From contig JABLXR010000045.1 of the NCBI GenBank assembly GCA_013178015.1, positions 1-38,141 on the forward strand: 38,141 nt of DNA, read 5' to 3'. Position 1 is the first letter of the stretch; each line of letters starts with the position of its first letter. Shown in pieces: positions 15,158 to 22,644 of this stretch. The notes below the pieces were generated by a model, which was not told the DNA's origin, did no database searches, and worked only from the letters and a program-made list of their open reading frames with translations. Source of the DNA: Anaerolineae bacterium (GTDB lineage: Bacteria; Chloroflexota; Anaerolineae; DRVO01). The translations under genes and the position numbers were made by a program.

Positions 15158-15521
15158 GCGACCCTCACTTGTTGTTAGCTTCGTCTGTGCTGGGCGAGGG
15201 ATGTCTTCGGCGCTGGCGAGCCAGCGCAACCTGCGCATCCAAGCTGTCATCGGGGCGGTGGTGGTGATCGCCGGGCTGATTCTGAACTTGAGGGCGCTGG
15301 AATGGGCAGCGGTAGTGCTGAGCATGTCCGGCGTGTTCACGGCTGAGCTGATCAACACGGCAGTGGAGAGGGCGGTGGACCTGGCCTGCCCCCGCTACGA
15401 CGATGGCGCTCGCCTGGCGAAGGATGCCTCGGCTGCGGCAGCGCTGGTGGCTGCCCTCAGTTCGGTGGTGGTGGGGCTGTTGGTGTTCGTGCCCCGTCTT
15501 GCGGCGACCCTAAGCAGATAG
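15144..15521 (+). CDS. dgkA: Diacylglycerol/undecaprenol kinase family protein
   Basis: 125 residues, a small integral-membrane kinase with three hydrophobic segments (about 33-50, 55-72, 97-118). Family residues Glu68, Asn71 and Glu75 in FTAELINTAVERAVDL bind ATP-Mg, and AKDASAAAALV follows. In Gram-positives this enzyme phosphorylates undecaprenol to feed cell-wall synthesis. I chose ATG at 15144, which has GGAGG 6 bases upstream inside ybeY and overlaps ybeY by 14 bases; TTG at 15141 is less likely. It ends the yqeY-pgpH-ybeY-dgkA run. Confidence 0.92.
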   Translation: MPERERPSLVVSFVCAGRGMSSALASQRNLRIQAVIGAVVVIAGLILNLRALEWAAVVLSMSGVFTAELINTAVERAVDLACPRYDDGARLAKDASAAAALVAALSSVVVGLLVFVPRLAATLSR

Positions 15522-15546
15522 TGGTAGTCTTGCTGGACGTGGAGAA

Positions 15547-15586
15547 GGCTGCCGTAAGGGCAGCCGGTAGTCGGGCTCGCGCCCGA
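15547..15586 (+). terminator. Two tandem hairpins after dgkA
   Basis: GGCTGCC-gtaag-GGCAGCC at 15547-15565 and TCGGGC-tcgc-GCCCGA at 15571-15586. Both are perfect stems, but no T-run follows, so they may end or attenuate the dgkA transcript or be processing structures. Confidence 0.4.
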
Positions 15587-15620
15587 ACCTATCCGTCGTG
15601 ATTGGCTGATGAGGAGACTA

Positions 15621-16448
15621 ATGTCGGACGCGCTTAGTTATGATCTGGCTTACTCGAGTGCCTGTTTCCCACCCGAGTCGCGGGAACAGGAGATGCTCCG
15701 AGCCCCGGAGCTAGGGGTCAACAGGTGCGAGATCGCGCTCAGACTGGAGGACTTGAACGGCACCGGCCGGTGGCCAGCACTGCTCGACCGGACCGGGCTC
15801 GTCTGCTGGTCGGTTCACACGCCCTTTGGCGCCTCAGTGGACTTGTCGGCGCTGGAGCGCCGGACAGAAGCGGTGGGCGTGGTGCTGGAGTCGGTCGACC
15901 TGGCAGCCTCCCTAGGAGCCGGGATGGTGGTAGTGCACGGGGGTGCCGAACCCATTCCCGCTGACTTGCGTTGTCAGCGGCTGCGCGCTGCTCGGGAGAG
16001 TCTGCGATCGGTGGCGGAGCGCTGCGAGATCCTTGGCTTGCGGATGGCGCTGGAGTACCTGCCCCGCACCTGTCCGGGAAACAGCGTGGCCGAGCTGGAG
16101 TACCTGCTCTCGGGCATCAGTCCCGATGTGGCCGGCATCTGTCTCGACCTGAACCACGCCAACCTGCGGCAGGACTTGACCAGCCGCATCCTAGCTCTGT
16201 CCGGCCGCATCATCACCGTCCATGTCTCCGACAACGACGGGCTGGACGAGAGGCATTGGCTGCCCGGGCAGGGCGTGATCGAGTGGGAGGCAGCCTTGAG
16301 GGCCCTGGTACAGGCTGGCTATCGAGGCCCGTTCATGTACGAGGCCTCCCGCGATCGGAGCGGCGGAGCGGTCAGCTCTGAGGTTCTGTTCCGCAACTAT
16401 GAACGGCGGATCCGCCCCCTGCTGGATCAAGGAGTAACCGGTGCCTAG
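15621..16448 (+). CDS. Sugar phosphate isomerase/epimerase-like TIM-barrel protein
   Basis: 275 residues of the AP-endonuclease-2/xylose isomerase-like superfamily. Metal and catalytic positions expected for such epimerases are visible: His in VVVHGGAE, Glu in MALEYLPRTCPG, Asp and His in ICLDLNHANL, His in ITVHVSDNDG, the HWLPGQGVIEW loop, and the last Glu in FMYEASRD. The start is ATG at 15621 with GAGGAG 5 bases upstream; an in-frame ATG at 15609 lacks such a site. The end overlaps the next gene by 8 bases, so the two are co-translated. Substrate is unknown. The neighbours suggest it feeds a hydroxy-acid or sugar-acid to the dehydrogenase. Confidence 0.85.
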   Translation: MSDALSYDLAYSSACFPPESREQEMLRAPELGVNRCEIALRLEDLNGTGRWPALLDRTGLVCWSVHTPFGASVDLSALERRTEAVGVVLESVDLAASLGAGMVVVHGGAEPIPADLRCQRLRAARESLRSVAERCEILGLRMALEYLPRTCPGNSVAELEYLLSGISPDVAGICLDLNHANLRQDLTSRILALSGRIITVHVSDNDGLDERHWLPGQGVIEWEAALRALVQAGYRGPFMYEASRDRSGGAVSSEVLFRNYERRIRPLLDQGVTGA

Positions 16449-17511
16449 ATACGAGATCGCCGTCATCGCCGGAGATGGCATCGGACGGGAGGTCATCCCG
16501 GCCGGCATGGATGTCCTGGACGTGGCCGCGGACGTCGTGGGCAACTGCGAGCTCAAGTGGCAGCGTTTCGATTGGGGCTGCGACTACTACCTGCGGACGG
16601 GCCGGATGATGCCTGATTCTGGACTGACCACGCTGGCTCAGTTCGATGCCATTTACCTGGGCGCCATCGGCACCCCGGGAGTGCCGGACCACGTCTCCCT
16701 CTGGGGGCTGCTGTTGCCCATTCGCCAGCACTTCCAGCAGTACGTGAACCTGCGCCCGGTGCGGCTCCTACCCGGGATACCGGGTCCGCTGCGGAACAAG
16801 GGCAGCGACGACATCAACTTCGTCTGCGTGCGGGAGAACACCGAGGGGGAGTACAGCGGGGCCGGTGGCCGAGTTCATCGAGGGCACCCAGAAGAGGTCG
16901 TGGTTCAGACGGCCATCTTCACCCGCAAGGGCACCGAGAGGATCATACGCTACACCTTCGAATACGCCCGCCGGCATGGTCGCTCCCGGGTGGCCAGCGC
17001 CACTAAGAGCAATGCCATCAACCACAGCATGGTCTTCTGGGATGAGGTGTTCGAGCAGGTGGCCTCGGAGTACCCTGATATCACTGCCGAAAGGTACCAC
17101 GTGGACGCCCTAGCGGCTCGGTTTATCACCCATCCGGAGAGCCTGGACGTCGTGGTGGGCAGCAACCTGTTCGGGGACATCCTCACCGACCTGGGTGGGG
17201 CGTTGCAGGGTAGCCTGGGGGTGCCGGCAAGCGCCAACCTCAACCCCGAGGGTCGCTACCCGTCCATGTTCGAGCCCGTCCACGGCTCCGCGCCCGACAT
17301 CGCCGGGAAGGGCATCGCCAACCCCATAGCCTCCATCTGGGCGGGGGCCATGATGCTCGAGCACCTGGGTCAGCGCGACGCGTCCGACCTGGTCATGCGC
17401 GCCCTGGAGCGGGCCACGGCGGAGGGCCGGACGCTCACGCCCGACCTGGGCGGGCAGAGCACTACCGAGGAGTTCACCAGAACCGTGATCGGGAATCTTC
17501 GCAGTTTGTAG
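16441..17511 (+). CDS. Tartrate dehydrogenase / D-malate dehydrogenase (decarboxylating) family
   Basis: 356 residues, a beta-decarboxylating NAD-dependent dehydrogenase of the isopropylmalate/isocitrate superfamily. The stretch LGAIGTPGVPDHVSLWGLLL (72-91) is typical of the tartrate/D-malate branch rather than LeuB. Substrate arginines Arg94, Arg104 and Arg130, Tyr137, Lys188, and metal aspartates Asp221, Asp245 and Asp249 (NLFGDILTDLGGALQGSLG) are all in place. The HGSAPDIAGKGIANP NAD loop is intact. The start is GTG at 16441 with AAGGAG 7 bases upstream, overlapping the isomerase gene. Likely reactions are oxidation and decarboxylation of D-malate, tartrate or a related 2-hydroxy acid. The true substrate is uncertain. 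Confidence 0.88.
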   Translation: MPRYEIAVIAGDGIGREVIPAGMDVLDVAADVVGNCELKWQRFDWGCDYYLRTGRMMPDSGLTTLAQFDAIYLGAIGTPGVPDHVSLWGLLLPIRQHFQQYVNLRPVRLLPGIPGPLRNKGSDDINFVCVRENTEGEYSGAGGRVHRGHPEEVVVQTAIFTRKGTERIIRYTFEYARRHGRSRVASATKSNAINHSMVFWDEVFEQVASEYPDITAERYHVDALAARFITHPESLDVVVGSNLFGDILTDLGGALQGSLGVPASANLNPEGRYPSMFEPVHGSAPDIAGKGIANPIASIWAGAMMLEHLGQRDASDLVMRALERATAEGRTLTPDLGGQSTTEEFTRTVIGNLRSL

Positions 17512-17523
17512 GGAGGTCTGGTC

Positions 17524-19404
17524 ATGCCTTACGGTTACACGGGCAAGCTCTTGAGAGTCAATCTGACCGAGCGCCGGGTGCAGGTGGAGGAGCGGGACGA
17601 GGTCTACTACCGGCGCTACTTCGGCGGCTGGGGCATCATCCTGGAAACGCTGTTGCGGGAGATGCCACCTGGGGTAGACCCCCTCGGTCCCGAGAACATA
17701 CTGGTCTTCGCTACGGGCGTGGTGTCGGGAGTGCCGCTCTCGGGCTCGGCTCGTAACGCCGTGGGGGCCAAGTCCCCCCTGACGGGCGGCTTCGGAGTGG
17801 GGGAGGTGGGCGGCTTCTGGGGCTCCGAGCTCAAGCGGGCAGGGTATGATGCTATCATCGTGGAGGGCCAGGCCTCTGAGCCGGTGTACCTGGCCATCAA
17901 CGACGATGCGGCCGAGCTGCGGGACGCCGGCCACCTGTGGGGCCTGAGCACCAAAGAGACTATGGAGAGGGTCCGGGAGGAGATGAGAGAGCCTCGGGCC
18001 CGGTTTGCCGGCATCGGTCCAGGCGGCGAGAACCTGGTGCGCTACGCCTGCATCATCAACGATCTTAAGGACGCCGCTGGGCGTTGCGGCCTGGGGGCGG
18101 TGATGGGTTCCAAGCGCCTGAAGTGCATCGCCGTGCGCGGCACTCAGGACATCCCGGTCGCCGACGCGGACAAGGTTCGGGAGCTGGCTCGGTTCATGGC
18201 CCGTGGGGTGGCCGAAGGAGAGCTGGCGGTCAACATGCACAAGTATGGCACTGGCGTGGACATGGCCGCCGGCGAGCTGTCCGGCAACTTGCCCGTCCGC
18301 AACTGGCAAGGCACGCGCTTCCCACAGGCCAAAGACATATCGGCGGAGACGCTGGCCGACACCATCCGCGTGGGGATGGAGGCCTGCTACGCTTGCGCCG
18401 TCCGGTGCAAGAAGGTGGTGTCGCTGGAGCAGCCTTACCGCGTGGACCCAGCCTATGGCGGGCCCGAGTACGAGACCATCGCGGCGGTGGGCTCCAACTG
18501 CGGGGTGAGTGACTTGGCCGCCATCTCCAAGGCCAGCGAGCTGTGCAATGCCTACTCCCTGGACACCATCGCTGCTGGCTCGGCGGTGGCCTTCGGCATG
18601 GAAGCCTTCGAGCGGGGGCTCTTGACCACGGACGACACCGGCGGGCTGGAGCTGCGTTTCGGCAGCGGCGAGGCCCTGGTGCAGGCGATCGAGCTCATCG
18701 CCCGGCGCCAGGGAATCGGTGACTTGCTGGCGGAGGGGCCGGCGCGCGCCGCTGAGAGGCTGGGGCGGGGGGCAGAGCAATTCGCCGTTCACGTCAAGGG
18801 TCAGGACCTGCCCATGCACGAGCCCCGGTACAAGCGGGCGCTGGCCATTAGCTACGCCATCTCGCCCACTGGGGCCGATCACTGCCACGCTGTGCACGAC
18901 ACTGGCTACACCGAGCCAGGCGGCTCCCTGGCGAAGGCGGCCGCCATCGGCATCCTGGAGCCCATCCCCCTGGAGAGTCTGGGTCCGGAGAAGGTCCGTT
19001 TGACCATCTACGGGACTTTGCAGAACACCCTGTACAACATTCTGGTCACTTGTATGTTCGTTCCGTGGACGCCCGACCAGCAGGTAGAGATCGTGAGAGC
19101 TGTCACGGGCTGGAACGCCACCTACTTCGAGCTGATGAAGGCAGCGGAGCGAGCCTTTGCCATGGCTCGGGCCTTCAACTACAGAGAGGGGTTCCGCGCC
19201 GAGGATGACAGGCTTCCTCCTCGCTCCCATGGGCCCCGCGCCGAAGGAGCGTTGACGGACGGGGGTATAGACCCGCAGGCGCTGCGCGACGCCCTGGACA
19301 TGTACTACGCCATGATGGGCTGGAACGAGGATGGCTGCCCGACGCGAGCGCGGCTGGCCGAGCTGGATGTCGCCTGGGTGGCGGACAGGCTGGAGAGCAG
19401 GTGA
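17524..19404 (+). CDS. Aldehyde:ferredoxin oxidoreductase (tungsten AOR family)
   Basis: 626 residues. AORs oxidise aldehydes to acids, or run in reverse, with a tungsto-bis-pterin cofactor and one [4Fe-4S] cluster, passing electrons to ferredoxin. The cluster ligands are visible as Cys288, Cys291 and Cys295 (ACYACAVRCKK), with Cys510 (LVTCMFVPW) as the likely fourth. The N-terminal domain carries YTGKLLRVNLTERR and NAVGAKSPLTGGFG. The cofactor-region motif SPTGADHCHAVHDT is at 447-460. The start is ATG at 17524, 12 bases after the dehydrogenase stop, with GGGAGGT upstream. The MoaD-like gene overlaps its stop by 4 bases. The physiological aldehyde is not readable from sequence. The operon suggests it oxidises an aldehyde made from a sugar-acid or hydroxy-acid. 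Confidence 0.92.
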   Translation: MPYGYTGKLLRVNLTERRVQVEERDEVYYRRYFGGWGIILETLLREMPPGVDPLGPENILVFATGVVSGVPLSGSARNAVGAKSPLTGGFGVGEVGGFWGSELKRAGYDAIIVEGQASEPVYLAINDDAAELRDAGHLWGLSTKETMERVREEMREPRARFAGIGPGGENLVRYACIINDLKDAAGRCGLGAVMGSKRLKCIAVRGTQDIPVADADKVRELARFMARGVAEGELAVNMHKYGTGVDMAAGELSGNLPVRNWQGTRFPQAKDISAETLADTIRVGMEACYACAVRCKKVVSLEQPYRVDPAYGGPEYETIAAVGSNCGVSDLAAISKASELCNAYSLDTIAAGSAVAFGMEAFERGLLTTDDTGGLELRFGSGEALVQAIELIARRQGIGDLLAEGPARAAERLGRGAEQFAVHVKGQDLPMHEPRYKRALAISYAISPTGADHCHAVHDTGYTEPGGSLAKAAAIGILEPIPLESLGPEKVRLTIYGTLQNTLYNILVTCMFVPWTPDQQVEIVRAVTGWNATYFELMKAAERAFAMARAFNYREGFRAEDDRLPPRSHGPRAEGALTDGGIDPQALRDALDMYYAMMGWNEDGCPTRARLAELDVAWVADRLESR

Positions 19405-19655
19405 GCCCCGCCCAGGGCGAGGTGCGGGTTACCGTTCGCTTTGGCCACGGGTTGCGTCACGCGGCCGGCGGTGAGCCCCAACGAGAGATGCGGGTGCCGT
19501 CCGGCACCCGCATCCGCGATCTCATAGATATGCTCGGCCTGCCGCAGGGAGAAGTCTCCATCGTGAGCCGATACGGAGCTCTTGCCTCTAAGGACGACGT
19601 CCTGCGGGATGGCGATGCCATCGGCCTGTACCCACCCATCGGCGGGGGGTGCTAG
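19401..19655 (+). CDS. MoaD/ThiS-family small sulfur-carrier-like protein
   Basis: 84 residues with the beta-grasp pattern: VRVTVRFGHGLRH, then a Gly/Thr turn (VPSGTRIRDLIDMLGLP), VSIVSRYGALASKDDVLRDGD and a terminal AIGLYPPIGGGC. Family members carry sulfur as a C-terminal Gly-Gly thiocarboxylate for pterin-cofactor or thiazole synthesis. Here a Cys follows the Gly run, so trimming would be needed for classic chemistry. The GTG start overlaps the AOR stop by 4 bases, strongly linking it to pterin cofactor supply for AOR. The stop TAG shares CTAG with the stop of the convergent regulator gene. Confidence 0.85.
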   Translation: MSPAQGEVRVTVRFGHGLRHAAGGEPQREMRVPSGTRIRDLIDMLGLPQGEVSIVSRYGALASKDDVLRDGDAIGLYPPIGGGC

Positions 19656-20104
19656 TCGGCTCTCCTCCCGTTGGAGTCCTGATTTACGATCTCTTGGCGG
19701 GCAGCCAGGTACACCGAGCACGAATAGCAGCTGCAATCGTCGGCCGAGCTGTGATCCCAGCAAGGTGCCGTCCGGCTGGCTCGGTCCCGGCAGGCATCAC
19801 CGTTAGGTGGGTCTCCGTCCATGACCCGCCAGTAGGTGACCATAGCAAGCATCCGTTTGAGCCCCTGCTGGTTGAGCCCCTCGTCGTGGATGAGGTGACG
19901 GACGACGCGCACCCATTCCAGGTCGGAGTTGGAGTAGAATCGGCGATTGTTCTTGCGCGCCGGCTTGATCAGGCCCGCCTGCTCATAGAGCCGCAGGGTG
20001 CGCGGATGCAACTCCAGAAGCTCGGCTGCAGTGGCGATAGTGTAGAGCGGCCGCCAGTCTTCGAGGGCCTTGCGATCCACCTGCACGGACATTGTCTGAT
20101 CCAC
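19652..20104 (-). CDS. MerR-superfamily (HspR-like) regulator with Cys-rich C terminus
   Basis: 150 residues from GTG at 20104, chosen because AAGGAG lies 7 bases upstream; the frame itself runs to 20131. Residues about 20-90 form a MerR-type winged helix-turn-helix: YTIATAAELLELHPRTLRLY, then EQAGLIKPARKNNRRFYSNS and DLEWVRVVRHLIHDEGLNQQ, closest in style to HspR. The C-terminal part has five Cys in a short span (105, 115, 124, 126, 129; CSCYSCSVY) that could bind a metal or Fe-S cluster, or sense redox. It converges on the AOR-MoaD operon, with stops overlapping. It may control that operon or the adjacent minus-strand operon; the target is unproven. Confidence 0.85.
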   Translation of the reverse strand: MDQTMSVQVDRKALEDWRPLYTIATAAELLELHPRTLRLYEQAGLIKPARKNNRRFYSNSDLEWVRVVRHLIHDEGLNQQGLKRMLAMVTYWRVMDGDPPNGDACRDRASRTAPCWDHSSADDCSCYSCSVYLAARQEIVNQDSNGRRAD

Positions 20105-20209
20105 TTCGCTACTCCTTCGACTGTTGGGCACAGCGAGACCCGTGACGCGGGTGGCCGAGGCCCAGTTTGTAGCGTGACAGTTCGCTGAGGGATTGGCCTA
20201 GTCTAGCCA

Positions 20210-20238
20210 ATAGGGCGATGAGTTGGCAAATGCCCTAT
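20210..20238. promoter_or_regulatory. Inverted repeat upstream of the MerR-like gene, possible operator
   Basis: ATAGGGC (20210-20216) and GCCCTAT (20232-20238) form a perfect 7-bp dyad with a 15-base centre, about 105-135 bases upstream of the regulator's start codon. The minus strand between the arms carries TTGCCA, a possible weak -35. It could be an autoregulatory site, but this rests on symmetry alone. Confidence 0.3.
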
Positions 20239-20331
20239 GATACTATCAAGTCAGGAGTGGTTGCCCGGCCATTTCCTTGGATCCCATAGCCGGCATTGCG
20301 CTCTTCGTGGGCCCCGGCAGGCTGGCTGGCA

Positions 20332-20360
20332 CCCCTTCTCCCACGAAGTGGGAGAAGGGG
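20332..20360 (-). terminator. Perfect hairpin downstream of the flavodoxin gene
   Basis: CCCCTTCTCCCAC-gaa-GTGGGAGAAGGGG is a 13-bp perfect stem with a 3-base loop, 13 bases past the flavodoxin stop in the direction of transcription. It is a good candidate to end the long minus-strand operon, although no long T-run follows. Palindromes of this type can also be dispersed repeats. Confidence 0.6.
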
Positions 20361-20373
20361 ATGGGGGCTGGAG

Positions 20374-20868
20374 CTAACCCCCGAAGAGCTCCAGAGCCTT
20401 GCGGGTGATGACTCTTCCCAATTGCAGGCAGCGCTCGCGGTAGAGAGAGTCCTCGGGAGCGCGGGTGGAGACGGCCCCCAGGTGCAGATAAGGGTAGCCC
20501 TGGGTGATGCCGCCGGAATACACCAGCATGCCTCTGACCAGGGCACCAGCGATCATCATCAACTCGGCGACGCTGCCACCGCCGCCGCCGGGCCAGTTCT
20601 GGGAGACGAAGAACCCGGCCAGCTTCCCCTCCAACTCCGAACCAGCCGTATCAAGATAGCGCTTCATCTGCCAGGAGCAGGTGGCTTCGTAGGTGGGGCA
20701 GCCCAGGATGATGGCCTTAGCCTGGCGGAGGTAGTCTACGTCCGGCTCGGAGACCGTCATTAGGCGGGCCTCCACGTCGTCACCTACCGAACGACAGCCT
20801 TCGGCCACCAGCTCGGCCATGCGCTCGGTGTTGCCAGTCTCGGAGTGGTAGACGATGGCCACCTTCAT
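20374..20868 (-). CDS. Flavodoxin-family protein (WrbA/flavodoxin-like)
   Basis: 164 residues with the FMN phosphate loop HSETGNTERM (8-17) right after the first strand (MKVAIVY). The second FMN loop is GCPTYEATCSWQMKRYLD (56-73) and the third region is FFVSQNWPGGGGGSVAEL. Length and motif order fit short flavodoxins or flavin-dependent quinone reductases; electron partner unknown. The ATG start is one base after the amidohydrolase stop, with GGAGGA inside that gene, so translation is coupled. As last gene of the operon it could carry electrons for the pathway that handles the imported substrate. Confidence 0.87.
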   Translation of the reverse strand: MKVAIVYHSETGNTERMAELVAEGCRSVGDDVEARLMTVSEPDVDYLRQAKAIILGCPTYEATCSWQMKRYLDTAGSELEGKLAGFFVSQNWPGGGGGSVAELMMIAGALVRGMLVYSGGITQGYPYLHLGAVSTRAPEDSLYRERCLQLGRVITRKALELFGG

Positions 20869-20869
20869 G

Positions 20870-21691
20870 TCAGTCCTCCAGCCCCAAGATCCTGGCTGCG
20901 GTGGCGTACCGTACGGCGTAGCGCAGATCAGGGCGCAGCTGGTTGGCTTTCATGAGCACTTCGTAGTCGTGAAGCACGTCCTTGATCTCGTAGTACTCCA
21001 CGTCGCTGCCGAACACTATCTTCTCCCAGGCGTTGCTGCCGTCGGGGCTGCCGTAGCGGGTAGTGCTGTCCCACCACAGCAGCTCTCCCAGGAACTCCGG
21101 CCTCTTCTTCTTGAGGGTGGAGCCGGAGAGGTCGAAGAAGACGTTGGGGTTCCAGCGGGCGGTCATGGTGGCTTCTTCGTACCAGGGGTTGCCCAGGTGA
21201 GCGCCGATGATGGTCCAGTCGGGGAAGGTGCGGGCAATGGAGTCCAGATAGATAGGCCGCATGAGGCTGCAATCAATGCGAACGTCGTGCCCGCTTACAT
21301 GGCGGGCCACGATGCCTAGGTGAAACAGCCCAGGCATCCCCAGTGCCTCCGCCTTCTCGTAGACGGGAAAGTAGGACTCGTCATTGTACTGCTTGCGCGG
21401 GGTCATGAACTTGAGCCCGGTGAAACCGCGGTCTTTCAGCTCCTGCACCTTCTCTGGGCCCTCGATGTCAGGGCGAACGTGCCCGAAGCCGCAGATGAGG
21501 TCCGGGTACCGATTGAAGGCGCGCTCGACAGCGTCGTTGCCGGCGAAGCCACCTCGGGGGCCCCACCCTTCCAGGGCCATGATGCAGACCTTTACCACGT
21601 TCAGGCGCTGGCAGATGGCAGCGAGTTTATCGGCGTACTCCGGGTCGGTGCCCAGGTGATGGTGCATGTCTATGACGGGTGTATCGGGCAT
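20870..21691 (-). CDS. Amidohydrolase-2 family metal-dependent hydrolase/decarboxylase
   Basis: 273 residues from ATG at 21691, with GGAGGGA about 7 bases upstream; the frame runs further but that part is not family-like. The N-terminal VIDMHHHLG gives the HxH metal motif (His10/His12). Later FHLGI, IIGAHLGNPW and IVFGSDVEYYE supply the other His and the catalytic Asp expected for the PF04909 TIM barrel. This family includes hydrolases and non-oxidative decarboxylases of aromatic or sugar acids. Placement behind an oligopeptide-type ABC transporter and before a flavodoxin suggests it acts on the imported compound. The substrate is not evident. Confidence 0.87.
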   Translation of the reverse strand: MPDTPVIDMHHHLGTDPEYADKLAAICQRLNVVKVCIMALEGWGPRGGFAGNDAVERAFNRYPDLICGFGHVRPDIEGPEKVQELKDRGFTGLKFMTPRKQYNDESYFPVYEKAEALGMPGLFHLGIVARHVSGHDVRIDCSLMRPIYLDSIARTFPDWTIIGAHLGNPWYEEATMTARWNPNVFFDLSGSTLKKKRPEFLGELLWWDSTTRYGSPDGSNAWEKIVFGSDVEYYEIKDVLHDYEVLMKANQLRPDLRYAVRYATAARILGLED

Positions 21692-21774
21692 TTCGCACTC
21701 CCTCCGCTGGCTGTGGGCGGATTCTAGCGCGGGAGGCCGACGGTGCCAACCGGGGTAGGCACGGTAGCCAGCCC

Positions 21775-22641
21775 CTACTGACCCTGCAGGCGGGGGTTGC
21801 TGACCTCGTCGAACCCCAGATGGATGAGGTATAGGGAGAGGAAGAGGAGGATGAGGGTTACCACTGGCGTGGCCCACCACCACCAGAGGTTCTGCAGGAT
21901 GGCGCCGTAGGTCAGGGCCCAGTAGATGAGCATGCCCAGGGTCATCTCCCTCTGCGGGCCCAGCCCCAGGATGGAGAGCCCGGACTCGGCCAAGATAGCC
22001 GCGATGAAGGCGTTGACGAAATTGGCGCCTAGCCACTGGAGCATGTGCGGGGCCAGCTCCCGGAAGATGATCTCCAGGCTGGGCATGCCAGACAGGCGGG
22101 CCACCTCCACGAACGGGCGCTCCTTCAGGCTCAGTATCTGCGCCCGAACCTGGCGGGCCGGCGAGGGCCAGGCGAACGCTCCGATGATGAGAGCCATCGT
22201 CTGCACCCCTACGCCTCTCACTAGGGCCGCGATCAGGATCAGGAAGAGGAGCGAAGGCACGGACAGGAAGACATCAATGAGGACGCGCAGCACAGCGTCA
22301 ATGGGCCCGCTGAAGTAACCGCTGGTGAAGCCGATTAGGGCTCCTACCAGGGTGCCGATGAGGGCGGCGATGAGGCCCACCTGAAGGGAATTGGGCACAG
22401 CCTGCGTCATCTGCACCGCGATACTGCGCCCCAGGGTGTCGGTCCCCAGGAAGGCCCTCGAGCTGGGCGGGAGGCGAGGGGGGAAGCGACCAGCCCCGCG
22501 CAACTGCGGATCCACGAACTCACCGCCTACCAGAGCCACAACCGCGATTAGGAGGAAGATCGTTAGGCCGGCCGCGAACTTGCGGTTTCGCAGCAGGGCG
22601 GAGACGTAACCCGTTGGGGGTCGAACGGCTACGGCTGCCAT
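21775..22641 (-). CDS. ABC transporter permease, DppC/OppC type
   Basis: 288 residues with an N-terminal membrane anchor (about 24-42), the LGTDTLGRSIAVQMTQ motif that marks DppC-type permeases, five further membrane segments, and the EAA loop ARLSGMPSLEIIFRELAPHM that contacts the ATPase. It would form the channel with the DppB-type partner encoded just upstream. Only 3 bases separate its ATG from the dppB stop, implying coupling. The substrate class (peptide, oligosaccharide, nickel or opine-like) cannot be told from the permease. Confidence 0.92.
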   Translation of the reverse strand: MAAVAVRPPTGYVSALLRNRKFAAGLTIFLLIAVVALVGGEFVDPQLRGAGRFPPRLPPSSRAFLGTDTLGRSIAVQMTQAVPNSLQVGLIAALIGTLVGALIGFTSGYFSGPIDAVLRVLIDVFLSVPSLLFLILIAALVRGVGVQTMALIIGAFAWPSPARQVRAQILSLKERPFVEVARLSGMPSLEIIFRELAPHMLQWLGANFVNAFIAAILAESGLSILGLGPQREMTLGMLIYWALTYGAILQNLWWWWATPVVTLILLFLSLYLIHLGFDEVSNPRLQGQ

Positions 22642-22644
22642 GTG

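Noticed and set aside
17110-19230. 706-codon open frame on the minus strand
   Set aside because: It lies antisense to the clear AOR gene, has no family features and reflects high GC with few stops.
21692-22036. N-terminal extension of the amidohydrolase
   Set aside because: The residues are not family-like and overlap dppC; the ribosome-binding site and HxH motif place the start at 21691.
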